Shown here: in pieces, positions 57,329 to 64,000 of the stretch
Position numbering within the stretch: the stretch's first letter is position 1
How the letters are laid out: each line of letters starts with the position of its first letter
Origin: Paraburkholderia eburnea
Lineage (GTDB): Bacteria > Pseudomonadota > Gammaproteobacteria > Burkholderiales > Burkholderiaceae
Length of the DNA: 64,000 nt
Direction: 5' to 3'
Assembly: GCF_002917095.1 (NCBI RefSeq)
Contig: NZ_PQGA01000002.1
Coordinates: forward strand, 248,001-312,000
Notes under the pieces: model-generated
What the model saw: the letters and a program-made list of their open reading frames with translations, nothing else
The model's database searches: none
What the model was told of the DNA's origin: nothing
Position numbers and translations under genes: made by a program

Positions 57329-58273
57329 ATGGGAATTTTCTCGTTCGGCAAGAAAGACGACGCGCCCCGCCGACGCGGTGCCGAAGCGGGCTCCACCACC
57401 CGGCGGAGCAGTCAGAACACGCGCGTGGAGCGGCGTAGTCGTCGGCCGGACCGCACGCGCGATGCCGAGGCGATGCTCCTCGATCCCACGTTGCCCGAAA
57501 AGCAGCGGGCGCGCCGCCGCCTCGTGGGTGCGATCGCCCTCGTGCTGGCCGCCATCGTGATCCTGCCGATGGTGCTGGATTCCCACCCGAAGCCCGTCAC
57601 CGACGACATCGCCATCGACATCCCGAGTCACCCCGCGCCGAAGAACGCCGCGCGCGACGACGAGGACACGCAGGCTGGCGTCGCGCCCGACAATCCCGCC
57701 GCGCCCGAGGCGGCGTTGGGGGCGTCGGGTCTCGCGGCGGCTAATTCTGCTAACAGTGCGGCCACGCCCGCGCTCGCCCAGAATCCGCAATCGACGAAAT
57801 CCGCTCAAACCGCGCCGTCCCGGCCCGCGCCTGCCGCACAGGCGCAAAAGCCCGTTGCACGATCGGCACAATTGGCGCAATCGTCACAGGCAACGCAACC
57901 GGCCCAGACCGCCCAGGCGTCCAAACCCGCTCAGCCGGCCGCGAAGCCCGCTGCCACGGAGGCCTCGAACGACGGCGACAGCGATACCGACAGCAGCAGC
58001 AACAGCGACACCGGCACGCCTGCCACGCCGCCTGGCGCGCGCTTTGCCGTGCAACTGGGCGCGTTTCCCGACGCCGCTGCCGCGAATCGCTGGGTCACCA
58101 AGTTGAAAGCCGCGGGGGTACCCGCATATACCGAACAACGCAAGGAAACCGACGGCTCCACGCGCACGCTATTGCGCGCGGGACCGTTCCCCGACCGCGC
58201 GGCCGCCTCCGACGCGATCGCCAAGGTGCGCGGCGCGGGGCTGGCGTCCGGTTCGAACGGCAACGCCGAATAA
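57329..58273 (+). CDS. SPOR-domain membrane protein (DedD-like)
   Basis: The product is 314 residues. A basic cytoplasmic N-terminus leads to one transmembrane helix near 70-90 (LVGAIALVLAAIVILPMVLD). A long Ala/Pro/Gln-rich linker follows, and a C-terminal SPOR domain (RFAVQLGAFPDAAAANRWVTKL; RVLRAGPF-like TLLRAGPFPDRAAASDAI) that binds denuded septal peptidoglycan. It corresponds in gene order to E. coli dedD, between folC and cvpA, and probably localises to the division septum. Confidence 0.9.
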   Translation: MGIFSFGKKDDAPRRRGAEAGSTTRRSSQNTRVERRSRRPDRTRDAEAMLLDPTLPEKQRARRRLVGAIALVLAAIVILPMVLDSHPKPVTDDIAIDIPSHPAPKNAARDDEDTQAGVAPDNPAAPEAALGASGLAAANSANSAATPALAQNPQSTKSAQTAPSRPAPAAQAQKPVARSAQLAQSSQATQPAQTAQASKPAQPAAKPAATEASNDGDSDTDSSSNSDTGTPATPPGARFAVQLGAFPDAAAANRWVTKLKAAGVPAYTEQRKETDGSTRTLLRAGPFPDRAAASDAIAKVRGAGLASGSNGNAE

Positions 58274-58280
58274 GCCGTCG

Positions 58281-58775
58281 ATGTTCACGGCATTCGACTA
58301 CGCTGTAATGGCGGTAATCGGTCTGTCCGCGCTGCGTGGCGCGTGGCGTGGCTTTATCGGCGAGATTTTCGGGCTGATCGGCTGGATCGCGGCGTTCATT
58401 GTGGGATGCCGTTTTGTGGATCGCGTGGTGCCCTTCATTCCGGCGAACTGGCCGGGCGGGGCGCTGACCCAGTGGCTGATCGCCTTCGCGCTGATCGTGA
58501 TCGCCGTGGTGCTCGTGGCCGGCGTGGGCAATGCCGTGCTGAGCCGGTTGGTGCAGGTGAGTGGATTGTCCGGTGTGGACCGCTCGCTCGGGATGCTGTT
58601 CGGCCTCGTGCGAGGCGTCGTGCTGGTGCTGATTCTCGTCGTCCTTGCGGGACTGACCGAGCTGCCCCAGCAGGACTTCTGGCGCAAGGCGCTGCTGCGG
58701 CCCTATGCCGAGCAGGGCGTGCACGAACTGAAACCGCTGTTGCCCGAGACGCTCGCGTCCTACGTTCACGTCTGA
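58281..58775 (+). CDS. cvpA: CvpA family membrane protein
   Basis: The product is 164 residues with four transmembrane helices (AFDYAVMAVIGLSALRGAWRG at the start). It starts 7 bp after the SPOR gene. CvpA was named for colicin V production but is a broadly conserved envelope protein of unclear function. The cvpA-purF order matches E. coli and most proteobacteria. Confidence 0.93.
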   Translation: MFTAFDYAVMAVIGLSALRGAWRGFIGEIFGLIGWIAAFIVGCRFVDRVVPFIPANWPGGALTQWLIAFALIVIAVVLVAGVGNAVLSRLVQVSGLSGVDRSLGMLFGLVRGVVLVLILVVLAGLTELPQQDFWRKALLRPYAEQGVHELKPLLPETLASYVHV

Positions 58776-58904
58776 TCAGAAGCTGATCGCGTAACGCAGG
58801 GCCGGCCCGAAGACAAGTACTTGCCCCTTCGCGGCGCTTCGCGCCGGCTCTGCCGGCCGCCGTCACCGCGTCGTTACCGATTTCGCTTTTTTGAAGGACC
58901 TGCC

Positions 58905-60449
58905 ATGTGCGGCATCGTAGGCGTAGTTTCCCGTTCTCCCGTCAACCAGCTCCTCTATGACGCGCTGCTGCTCCTGCAGCACCGTGGTCAGGACGCGGCC
59001 GGCATCGCCACCGCGAACGGCAGCACGTTCCATATGCACAAGGCCAACGGCATGGTGCGCGACGTGTTCCGCACGCGCAACATGCGTAGCCTGCCTGGCA
59101 ACAGCGGCATCGGCCAGGTGCGTTATCCGACGGCCGGCTCGGCGTCGAGCGAAGAAGAAGCCCAGCCGTTCTACGTGAACGCGCCGTTCGGCATCGTCCT
59201 CGCCCACAACGGCAATCTCACCAACTGGCAACAGTTGAAGGACGAGATGTTCCGGGTGGACCGCCGCCACATCAATACCCGTTCCGACACCGAAGTGCTG
59301 CTCAACGTGCTCGCGCATGAAGTGCAGCTCGCCAGCACCGGTCTCGAACTCGATCCGGCCGCGCTCTTCAAAGCCGTCTCGGGCGTCCACCGCCGCCTGC
59401 GCGGCTCGTACGCGATCGTCTCGCTGATCGCCGGCTACGGTCTGCTCGCGTTCCGCGACCCGTTCGGCATTCGCCCGCTGTGCATCGGCAAGCAGGAAAC
59501 GCCGGAAGGCACGGAATGGATGCTGGCTTCGGAATCGGTGGCGCTCGAAGGCATCGGCTTCGAATTCGTGCGCGACGTGCGCCCCGGCGAAGCGGTGTTC
59601 ATCGACTTCGACGGTAATTTCCATTCGCAGCAGTGCGCCCAGTCGCCCAGGCTCAACCCGTGCATCTTCGAACTCGTGTACCTCGCGCGTCCGGATTCGG
59701 TGCTCGACGGCGTGCCGGTCTACAACGCGCGTCTGCGCATGGGCGACTATCTCGCCGAGAAGATCCAGCGCGAACTGCCCGACGTGAAGATCGACGTGGT
59801 CATGCCGATTCCCGATTCGTCGCGTCCCGCGGCGATGCAGGTGGCGAACAAGCTGGGCGTGGAATACCGCGAAGGCTTCTTCAAGAACCGCTACGTCGGC
59901 CGCACCTTCATCATGCCGGGCCAGGCGATGCGCAAGAAGTCGGTGCGCCAGAAGCTCAACGCCATGGGCATCGAGTTCAAGGGCAAGAACGTGCTGATCA
60001 TCGACGACTCGATCGTGCGCGGCACCACCTCGCAGGAAATCGTGCAGATGGCGCGCGATGCGGGCGCAACCAGGGTGATCTTCGCTTCGGCGGCGCCGCC
60101 CGTGAAATTCCCGAACGTGTACGGGATCGACATGCCCACGCGTGGCGAGCTGGTGGCGCATGGCCGCACGGATGAAGAAGTCGCGCGCATCATCGGCGCC
60201 GATTACCTCGTCTATCAGGACGTGGAAGCGCTCAAGAAGGCCGTGCGCGACATCAACCCGGAACTGGGCGACTTCGAGGCTTCGTGCTTCGACGGCGAAT
60301 ACATCACCGGCGACATCACGAGCGCTTATCTCGACAACATCGAGGCCGCGCGTCTTGCTCCGCAATCGCAGTCGGATCGCGATGCCGCGAGCGACGCGCA
60401 GGATGGCGGCACGCGTTCGCAACTGCACCTGCAACTCTCGGTGGAGTGA
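58905..60449 (+). CDS. purF: Amidophosphoribosyltransferase
   Basis: The product is 514 residues, starting directly at MCGIVGVV so that Cys2 becomes the N-terminal nucleophile after Met removal. The glutaminase half has the conserved HxxxxLT and RSDTEVLL regions. The phosphoribosyltransferase half ends in the PRPP loop VLIIDDSIVRGTTSQEIVQ. It makes 5-phosphoribosylamine, the first committed purine step. The open frame upstream of MCGIV is not used. Confidence 0.97.
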   Translation: MCGIVGVVSRSPVNQLLYDALLLLQHRGQDAAGIATANGSTFHMHKANGMVRDVFRTRNMRSLPGNSGIGQVRYPTAGSASSEEEAQPFYVNAPFGIVLAHNGNLTNWQQLKDEMFRVDRRHINTRSDTEVLLNVLAHEVQLASTGLELDPAALFKAVSGVHRRLRGSYAIVSLIAGYGLLAFRDPFGIRPLCIGKQETPEGTEWMLASESVALEGIGFEFVRDVRPGEAVFIDFDGNFHSQQCAQSPRLNPCIFELVYLARPDSVLDGVPVYNARLRMGDYLAEKIQRELPDVKIDVVMPIPDSSRPAAMQVANKLGVEYREGFFKNRYVGRTFIMPGQAMRKKSVRQKLNAMGIEFKGKNVLIIDDSIVRGTTSQEIVQMARDAGATRVIFASAAPPVKFPNVYGIDMPTRGELVAHGRTDEEVARIIGADYLVYQDVEALKKAVRDINPELGDFEASCFDGEYITGDITSAYLDNIEAARLAPQSQSDRDAASDAQDGGTRSQLHLQLSVE

Positions 60450-60499
60450 TGGACGACGCCAGGCGCGGCGCGCTGCCCGCAGCCTGGCGTGTTATGCCG

Positions 60500-60536
60500 A
60501 AAGCCCGCTTTTGCCGATGCAAAAGCGGGCTTTTTT
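60500..60536 (+). terminator. Strong terminator after purF
   Basis: AAAGCCCGCTTTTGC / GCAAAAGCGGGCTTT is a 15-bp perfect stem with loop CGAT, followed by TTTTTT on the plus strand. metZ therefore likely has its own promoter. Confidence 0.93.
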
Positions 60537-60611
60537 GCGTCCGCGCGCCGGTTTCAATGCGTGTGCGGACATGACCGACGATTCAGGCTACGGATACACG
60601 GATACACGGAA

Positions 60612-61808
60612 ATGGACGACAACCTCAACTTCGACACGCTGGCCGTGCGCTCGGGCACGCTGCGCAGCGAGTTCAACGAGCATTCGGAAGCGCTCTTCCT
60701 CACGTCGAGCTTCTGCTTCGGCAGCGCCGCCGAAGCCGCCGAGCGCTTTGCGAACTCCGAAACCGGCTATACGTACGCGCGTTTCACCAATCCCACCGTC
60801 ACGATGTTCCAGGAGCGGCTGGCGGCGCTCGAAGGCGGCGAAGCCTGCATGGCCACGGCGTCGGGCATGGCCGCGATCATGTCGGTGGTGATGTCCACGT
60901 TGCAGCAGGGCGATCACATCGTCAGCTCGCGCAGCCTGTTCGGCTCGACGCTCGGCATGTTCTCGCAGATTTTCCCGCGCTTCGGCATCACGGCCACCTT
61001 TGTCGATCCTCACGACCTCGACGCGTGGCGGCAGGCGGTACGCCCGGAAACGAAGATGTTTTTCCTCGAAACGCCGTCGAACCCGCTCACCGAAATCGCC
61101 GATATCGAAGCCGTGAGCCGGATCGCGAAGGCCGCGGGCGCGCTTTTCGTTGTCGATAACTGTTTCTGTAGCCCGGCGTTGCAACAGCCGCTGAAGTTCG
61201 GCGCGGACGTGGTGATGCATTCGGCCACCAAGTTCCTCGACGGCCAGGGGCGCGTGCTGGGCGGTGCCCTGGTCGGCTCGAAGTCGTTCATCCAGGAGAA
61301 GGTGTTCCCGTTCGTGCGCAGCGCGGGACCGACGCTGTCCGCGTTCAATGCGTGGGTCCTGCTCAAGGGCATGGAAACGCTCTCGCTGCGCGTGGAAAAA
61401 CAGTCGGACAACGCGCTCGAGATCGCGCGCTGGCTCGAAACGCATCCGGCCGTGAAACGCGTCCATTACCCGGGCCTCGAATCGCATCCGCAGCACGCGC
61501 TGGCGATGCGTCAGCAGAAGAAGGGCGGCGCGATCGTGTCGTTCGAACTCAAGGGCGATACGCCCGAGGCGCAGCGCGCCAACGCCTGGCGCGTGATCGA
61601 CCACACGAAGGTCTGCTCGATCACGGGCAACCTGGGCGACACGCGCACGACCATCACGCATCCGGCCACCACGACGCACGGCCGCATCGCGCCGGAGGCG
61701 CGCGCGGAAGCGGGCATCACGGAAGGGTTGATCCGTCTGGCCGTGGGACTGGAAGATCCTCGGGATGTGCGCCAGGATCTCGCGCGCGGGCTGGATGGTA
61801 TGCAATAA
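60612..61808 (+). CDS. metZ: O-succinylhomoserine sulfhydrylase
   Basis: The product is 398 residues from the ATG at 60612; the open frame upstream covers the purF terminator and cannot be coding. Lys207 in HSATKFLDGQG binds PLP, with PTVTMFQERLAALEGGEAC and FLETPSNPLTEIADIEA conserved in Cys/Met-metabolism PLP enzymes. MetZ makes homocysteine from O-succinylhomoserine and sulfide. The purF-metZ order is shared by pseudomonads and Burkholderia. Short tandem GATACACG repeats precede the start. Confidence 0.93.
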   Translation: MDDNLNFDTLAVRSGTLRSEFNEHSEALFLTSSFCFGSAAEAAERFANSETGYTYARFTNPTVTMFQERLAALEGGEACMATASGMAAIMSVVMSTLQQGDHIVSSRSLFGSTLGMFSQIFPRFGITATFVDPHDLDAWRQAVRPETKMFFLETPSNPLTEIADIEAVSRIAKAAGALFVVDNCFCSPALQQPLKFGADVVMHSATKFLDGQGRVLGGALVGSKSFIQEKVFPFVRSAGPTLSAFNAWVLLKGMETLSLRVEKQSDNALEIARWLETHPAVKRVHYPGLESHPQHALAMRQQKKGGAIVSFELKGDTPEAQRANAWRVIDHTKVCSITGNLGDTRTTITHPATTTHGRIAPEARAEAGITEGLIRLAVGLEDPRDVRQDLARGLDGMQ

Positions 61809-61853
61809 AACGCCTTGTTTCAGGCGATATTCTATTTCTTGAGTGAGTGCATC

Positions 61854-62726
61854 ATGGCGGTGATTCGTGGCTTGTTCGTCTATCCGGTGAAGTCGTGCGG
61901 TGCGATCGCGCTCGATCGCGCGCAGCTCGAAACGCAAGGCTTGAGGTGGGATCGGCACTGGATGGTTGTGGACGCAACGGGCCGTTTCGTTTCCCAGCGC
62001 GAATATGCGGCGATGGCGCGTATCGTCCCGGCCTTCGTGCAAGACGGCGTGCAACTCGTGATGGACGGCATCGACGCGGCGCTTGTGCTGCCGTTCCAGC
62101 CGCGCGGCAACGAGGCGCGTGTGAGCGCGACGGTCTGGAAGGACACCTTCGATGCGCTCGACGAAGGCGACGAAGCGGCGCAATGGTTCACGCGCGCGCT
62201 CGGCGTGCCGGTGCGTCTCGTGCGTTTCGCGCAGGACGTCACGCGGCTTTCGAGCAAGAAGTGGACACAGGACGACGACGCGCCCACGCAATTCGCCGAT
62301 GGTTTCCCGATTCTCGTCACCAGCGAATCGTCGCTCGCGGAACTCAACGAGCGGCTGGCGGCCAAGGGCGCTGCGCCGGTCTCGATGAGCCGTTTTCGCC
62401 CGAATATCGTCGTGGGCGATGCGGGCGAGGCGTTCGACGAAGACTTCATCGACACGCTCTCGATCGAAGGCGATGCGGGTCTTGACGATGTGGTGCTGCG
62501 CTTCGTGAAGCCGTGCGCGCGTTGTCCGATCACGACCATCGATCAGCAGACGGGCGAACGCGACGCGCAATGGCCCACCGAGCCGCTCGATACCTTGCAG
62601 ACGTTTCGCGTCGATGCGCGTGTGGATGGCGGTCTGACCTTCGGACAGAACGCGATCGTCGTCAGCGGCGCGGGCAGGCGCGTGGCGGTGGGCGCGCAGG
62701 CGCAGTGGGAATATCGCTTCGAATAA
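61854..62726 (+). CDS. MOSC-domain protein, YcbX-like
   Basis: The product is 290 residues from the ATG at 61854, directly before the conserved GLFVYPVKSCGAIALD. An N-terminal MOSC_N beta-barrel and a C-terminal MOSC domain are present, with the Cys motif FVKPCARCPITTIDQQTGE that should bind the molybdenum cofactor or sulfur. YcbX-type proteins reduce N-hydroxylated compounds. It lies 45 bp after metZ. Confidence 0.9.
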   Translation: MAVIRGLFVYPVKSCGAIALDRAQLETQGLRWDRHWMVVDATGRFVSQREYAAMARIVPAFVQDGVQLVMDGIDAALVLPFQPRGNEARVSATVWKDTFDALDEGDEAAQWFTRALGVPVRLVRFAQDVTRLSSKKWTQDDDAPTQFADGFPILVTSESSLAELNERLAAKGAAPVSMSRFRPNIVVGDAGEAFDEDFIDTLSIEGDAGLDDVVLRFVKPCARCPITTIDQQTGERDAQWPTEPLDTLQTFRVDARVDGGLTFGQNAIVVSGAGRRVAVGAQAQWEYRFE

Positions 62727-62767
62727 GGCGCTTTAGACGCTTTAGATGTTTCGGGCGCGCGAGGCGC

Positions 62768-63577
62768 TCAGTGCGCGGGCAGCGCGCGCCATTGTCCGGG
62801 GGCGAGCCCGAAGCGCCGCGTGAAGGCGTGCGTGAAAGCGCTCTGGTCGCCAAAACCAACTTCGAGCGCGATTTGCGTGAGCGAGCAGCGCGGGTCCGCG
62901 AGCAGCGCAAGCGAGGTGTCGAGCCGCAGACGCTGCAGATAGCGATGCGGCGTCTCGCCGAACGCTTCGATAAAAAGCTGATGAAAGCGCCGCACGCCGA
63001 AGCCGCAATGAACGGCCAGATCGGCGATACGCAGTGGTTCCGCGAGATGCGCGCGCAGCCAGCGGTCGATGCGCGCGAAATCGAGTCCGGCCGCCGCCGT
63101 GGCGTTCGCATTGCCGGCAATGCCGGTTTGCGCGATCACGGCCGCGCACAGGCGCGTTGAAGCGTCCCAATGAAAGCGCCGCGCGCGCAGGTCCATATCG
63201 GTGTCCTCGGCGTCCTGCTGCGCCAGGCACGCACGCCCGGCGATCTGGCGCACGAGCGCCGTGAGCGCCGGGTCGACACGCACGGCGCGCGCGGTATCGA
63301 ACAGCCGCTCGGGCACCGCGAGCGACGCGGCGGGCAGATCCAGCACGAGCTGGCAGTTCTCGCCGATGCCCACATAGTCATGACGGGCGCCCGCCGGAAT
63401 CAGCCAGGCCGAACATTCGTCGATGCGCTCGCCCACGCCGTTCACCGACATCTCCATCGACCCGTCGAGCCCGAGCACGATCTGGTGAAAGTCGTGCAGA
63501 TCGGTGGCCTCGATCGCGCCGTAGCGGCGCAATTCGACACCGGGCGCGATGACGGGAGCGTGGTGATGCGGGTTCAT
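62768..63577 (-). CDS. AraC-family transcriptional regulator
   Basis: The product is 269 residues with an N-terminal cupin-like sensing half (HHHAPVIAPGVELRRY; FHQIVLGLDGSMEM) and a C-terminal double HTH (LRIADLAVHCGFGVRRFHQLF; LTQIALEVGFGDQSAFTHAFTRRFG). The start at 63577 is preferred to a GTG at 63613 because a perfect hairpin at 63616-63634 lies just before the GTG. The target is unknown; the neighbours are a MOSC gene and fkpA-type gene. It converges with the MOSC gene. Confidence 0.85.
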   Translation of the reverse strand: MNPHHHAPVIAPGVELRRYGAIEATDLHDFHQIVLGLDGSMEMSVNGVGERIDECSAWLIPAGARHDYVGIGENCQLVLDLPAASLAVPERLFDTARAVRVDPALTALVRQIAGRACLAQQDAEDTDMDLRARRFHWDASTRLCAAVIAQTGIAGNANATAAAGLDFARIDRWLRAHLAEPLRIADLAVHCGFGVRRFHQLFIEAFGETPHRYLQRLRLDTSLALLADPRCSLTQIALEVGFGDQSAFTHAFTRRFGLAPGQWRALPAH

Positions 63578-63615
63578 GTCGAGCGGCGCGGCGAGCCAAT
63601 ACGGGTAGACCACGA

Positions 63616-63634
63616 GGCGGTCACGACGACCGCC
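63616..63634 (-). terminator. Perfect hairpin between the FKBP gene and the AraC gene
   Basis: GGCGGTC / GACCGCC pair with a 5-base loop on either strand. It lies 8 bp after the FKBP stop. There is no T-run, so its strength as a terminator is doubtful. Confidence 0.4.
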
Positions 63635-63641
63635 CTGGCGC

Positions 63642-63983
63642 TCAGACGCCGAGCAGTTCCACTTCGAACACGAGCGTGGCGTTCGGCGGAATCACACCGC
63701 CCGCGCCGCGCACGCCATAGCCGAGTTGCGGCGGAATCGTGAGCTTGCGCACGCCGCCGACCTTCATGCCCTGGACGCCTTCGTCCCAGCCCTTGATGAC
63801 CATGCCGCCGCCCAGCACGAAGGCGAACGGGTCATTGCGGTCCTTGCTCGAATCGAACTTCTGGCCGTCCGTCAGCCAGCCGGTGTAGTGCACGCTGACC
63901 GTCTGGCCGGCCGTGGCTTCGGCGCCGGTGCCTTCAGTCAGGTCTTCATACTTGAGGCCGGATGCGGTGGTCACGATGGACAT
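63642..63983 (-). CDS. FKBP-type peptidyl-prolyl cis-trans isomerase
   Basis: The product is 113 residues, a single minimal FKBP domain. [42 protein letters not shown] contains the Tyr, Phe and Trp that line the proline pocket. It has no signal peptide and no chaperone insert, so it is a cytoplasmic small FKBP. It lies 64 bp upstream of the AraC gene on the same strand. The window ends 17 bp beyond its start. Confidence 0.93.
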   Translation of the reverse strand: MSIVTTASGLKYEDLTEGTGAEATAGQTVSVHYTGWLTDGQKFDSSKDRNDPFAFVLGGGMVIKGWDEGVQGMKVGGVRKLTIPPQLGYGVRGAGGVIPPNATLVFEVELLGV

Positions 63984-64000
63984 GGAACACTCCTGAGTCG

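Noticed and set aside
58863..60434. Long minus-strand open frame opposite purF
   Set aside because: Antisense of a universally conserved gene; composition is Arg/His/Asp-rich, as in GC-rich shadow frames.
60588..62570. 660-codon minus-strand frame opposite metZ and the MOSC gene
   Set aside because: A shadow frame with no recognisable domain and no ribosome site; both plus-strand genes are well supported.

Overview
This is a GC-rich chromosomal segment from a beta-proteobacterium of the Burkholderia sensu lato group (Burkholderia, Paraburkholderia or Caballeronia). The evidence is gene order. The block mdh / gntR / sdhCDAB-sdhE-gltA, then leuCDB, asd, fimV, truA, trpF, trpB, DNA methyltransferase, trpA, accD, folC, SPOR, cvpA, purF, metZ is the arrangement I know from these genomes, usually on the second chromosome. 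No rRNA, tRNA, CRISPR array, phage or intact insertion sequence was seen, so this is mostly core metabolic DNA with small lineage-specific insertions.

Layout. 1-8.4 kb: the end of a LysR regulator, a DUF4397 lipoprotein, a complete Mrp/Pha-type cation/proton antiporter operon (mnhAB fused, then C, D, E, F, G, minus strand) and a small periplasmic protein. 8.4-14.3 kb: an L-lactate operon (lldE-lldG-lldF-lctP, minus) with its divergent FadR-type regulator lldR and two perfect LldR-type operators. 14.4-23 kb: a VOC protein, polyphosphate kinase 2 facing a PitA phosphate transporter, a membrane diguanylate cyclase, an orphan winged-helix protein, small proteins of unknown function and a YigZ/IMPACT protein. 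23.4-37.2 kb: the TCA cluster. On the minus strand are mdh, a CitE-like lyase, an MliC-like secreted protein, a PrpD-family protein and acnA. On the plus strand are gntR, sdhCDAB, sdhE and gltA. A 20-bp palindrome lies between the two arms.

37.2-42.7 kb: a GNAT acetyltransferase remnant, a QseC/QseB-like two-component system, a terC / zinc-ribbon / terB stress operon and an MipA-family outer-membrane protein. 43.0-47.8 kb: leuCDB, a terminator, a short Thr/Ile-rich ORF resembling an attenuation leader, and asd. 47.9-61.8 kb: fimV, then a long biosynthetic run (truA to metZ) with an orphan adenine DNA methyltransferase between trpB and trpA. 61.8-64 kb: a MOSC protein, an AraC regulator and an FKBP-type prolyl isomerase.

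The observations I consider most worth testing are: (1) the leaderless-looking 41-codon Thr/Ile-rich ORF upstream of asd; (2) three 11-bp-periodic TTTAAG-type tandem boxes, like PmrA/QseB sites, upstream of three small envelope-protein genes, in the same window as a QseB-type regulator; (3) the solitary methyltransferase inside the trp operon, with a possible target site in the sdhC upstream region; (4) a second perfect LldR operator inside the 3' end of lldR; (5) an orphan terminator suggesting an unannotated small RNA near 22.2-22.3 kb. No wholly new multi-gene system is evident.
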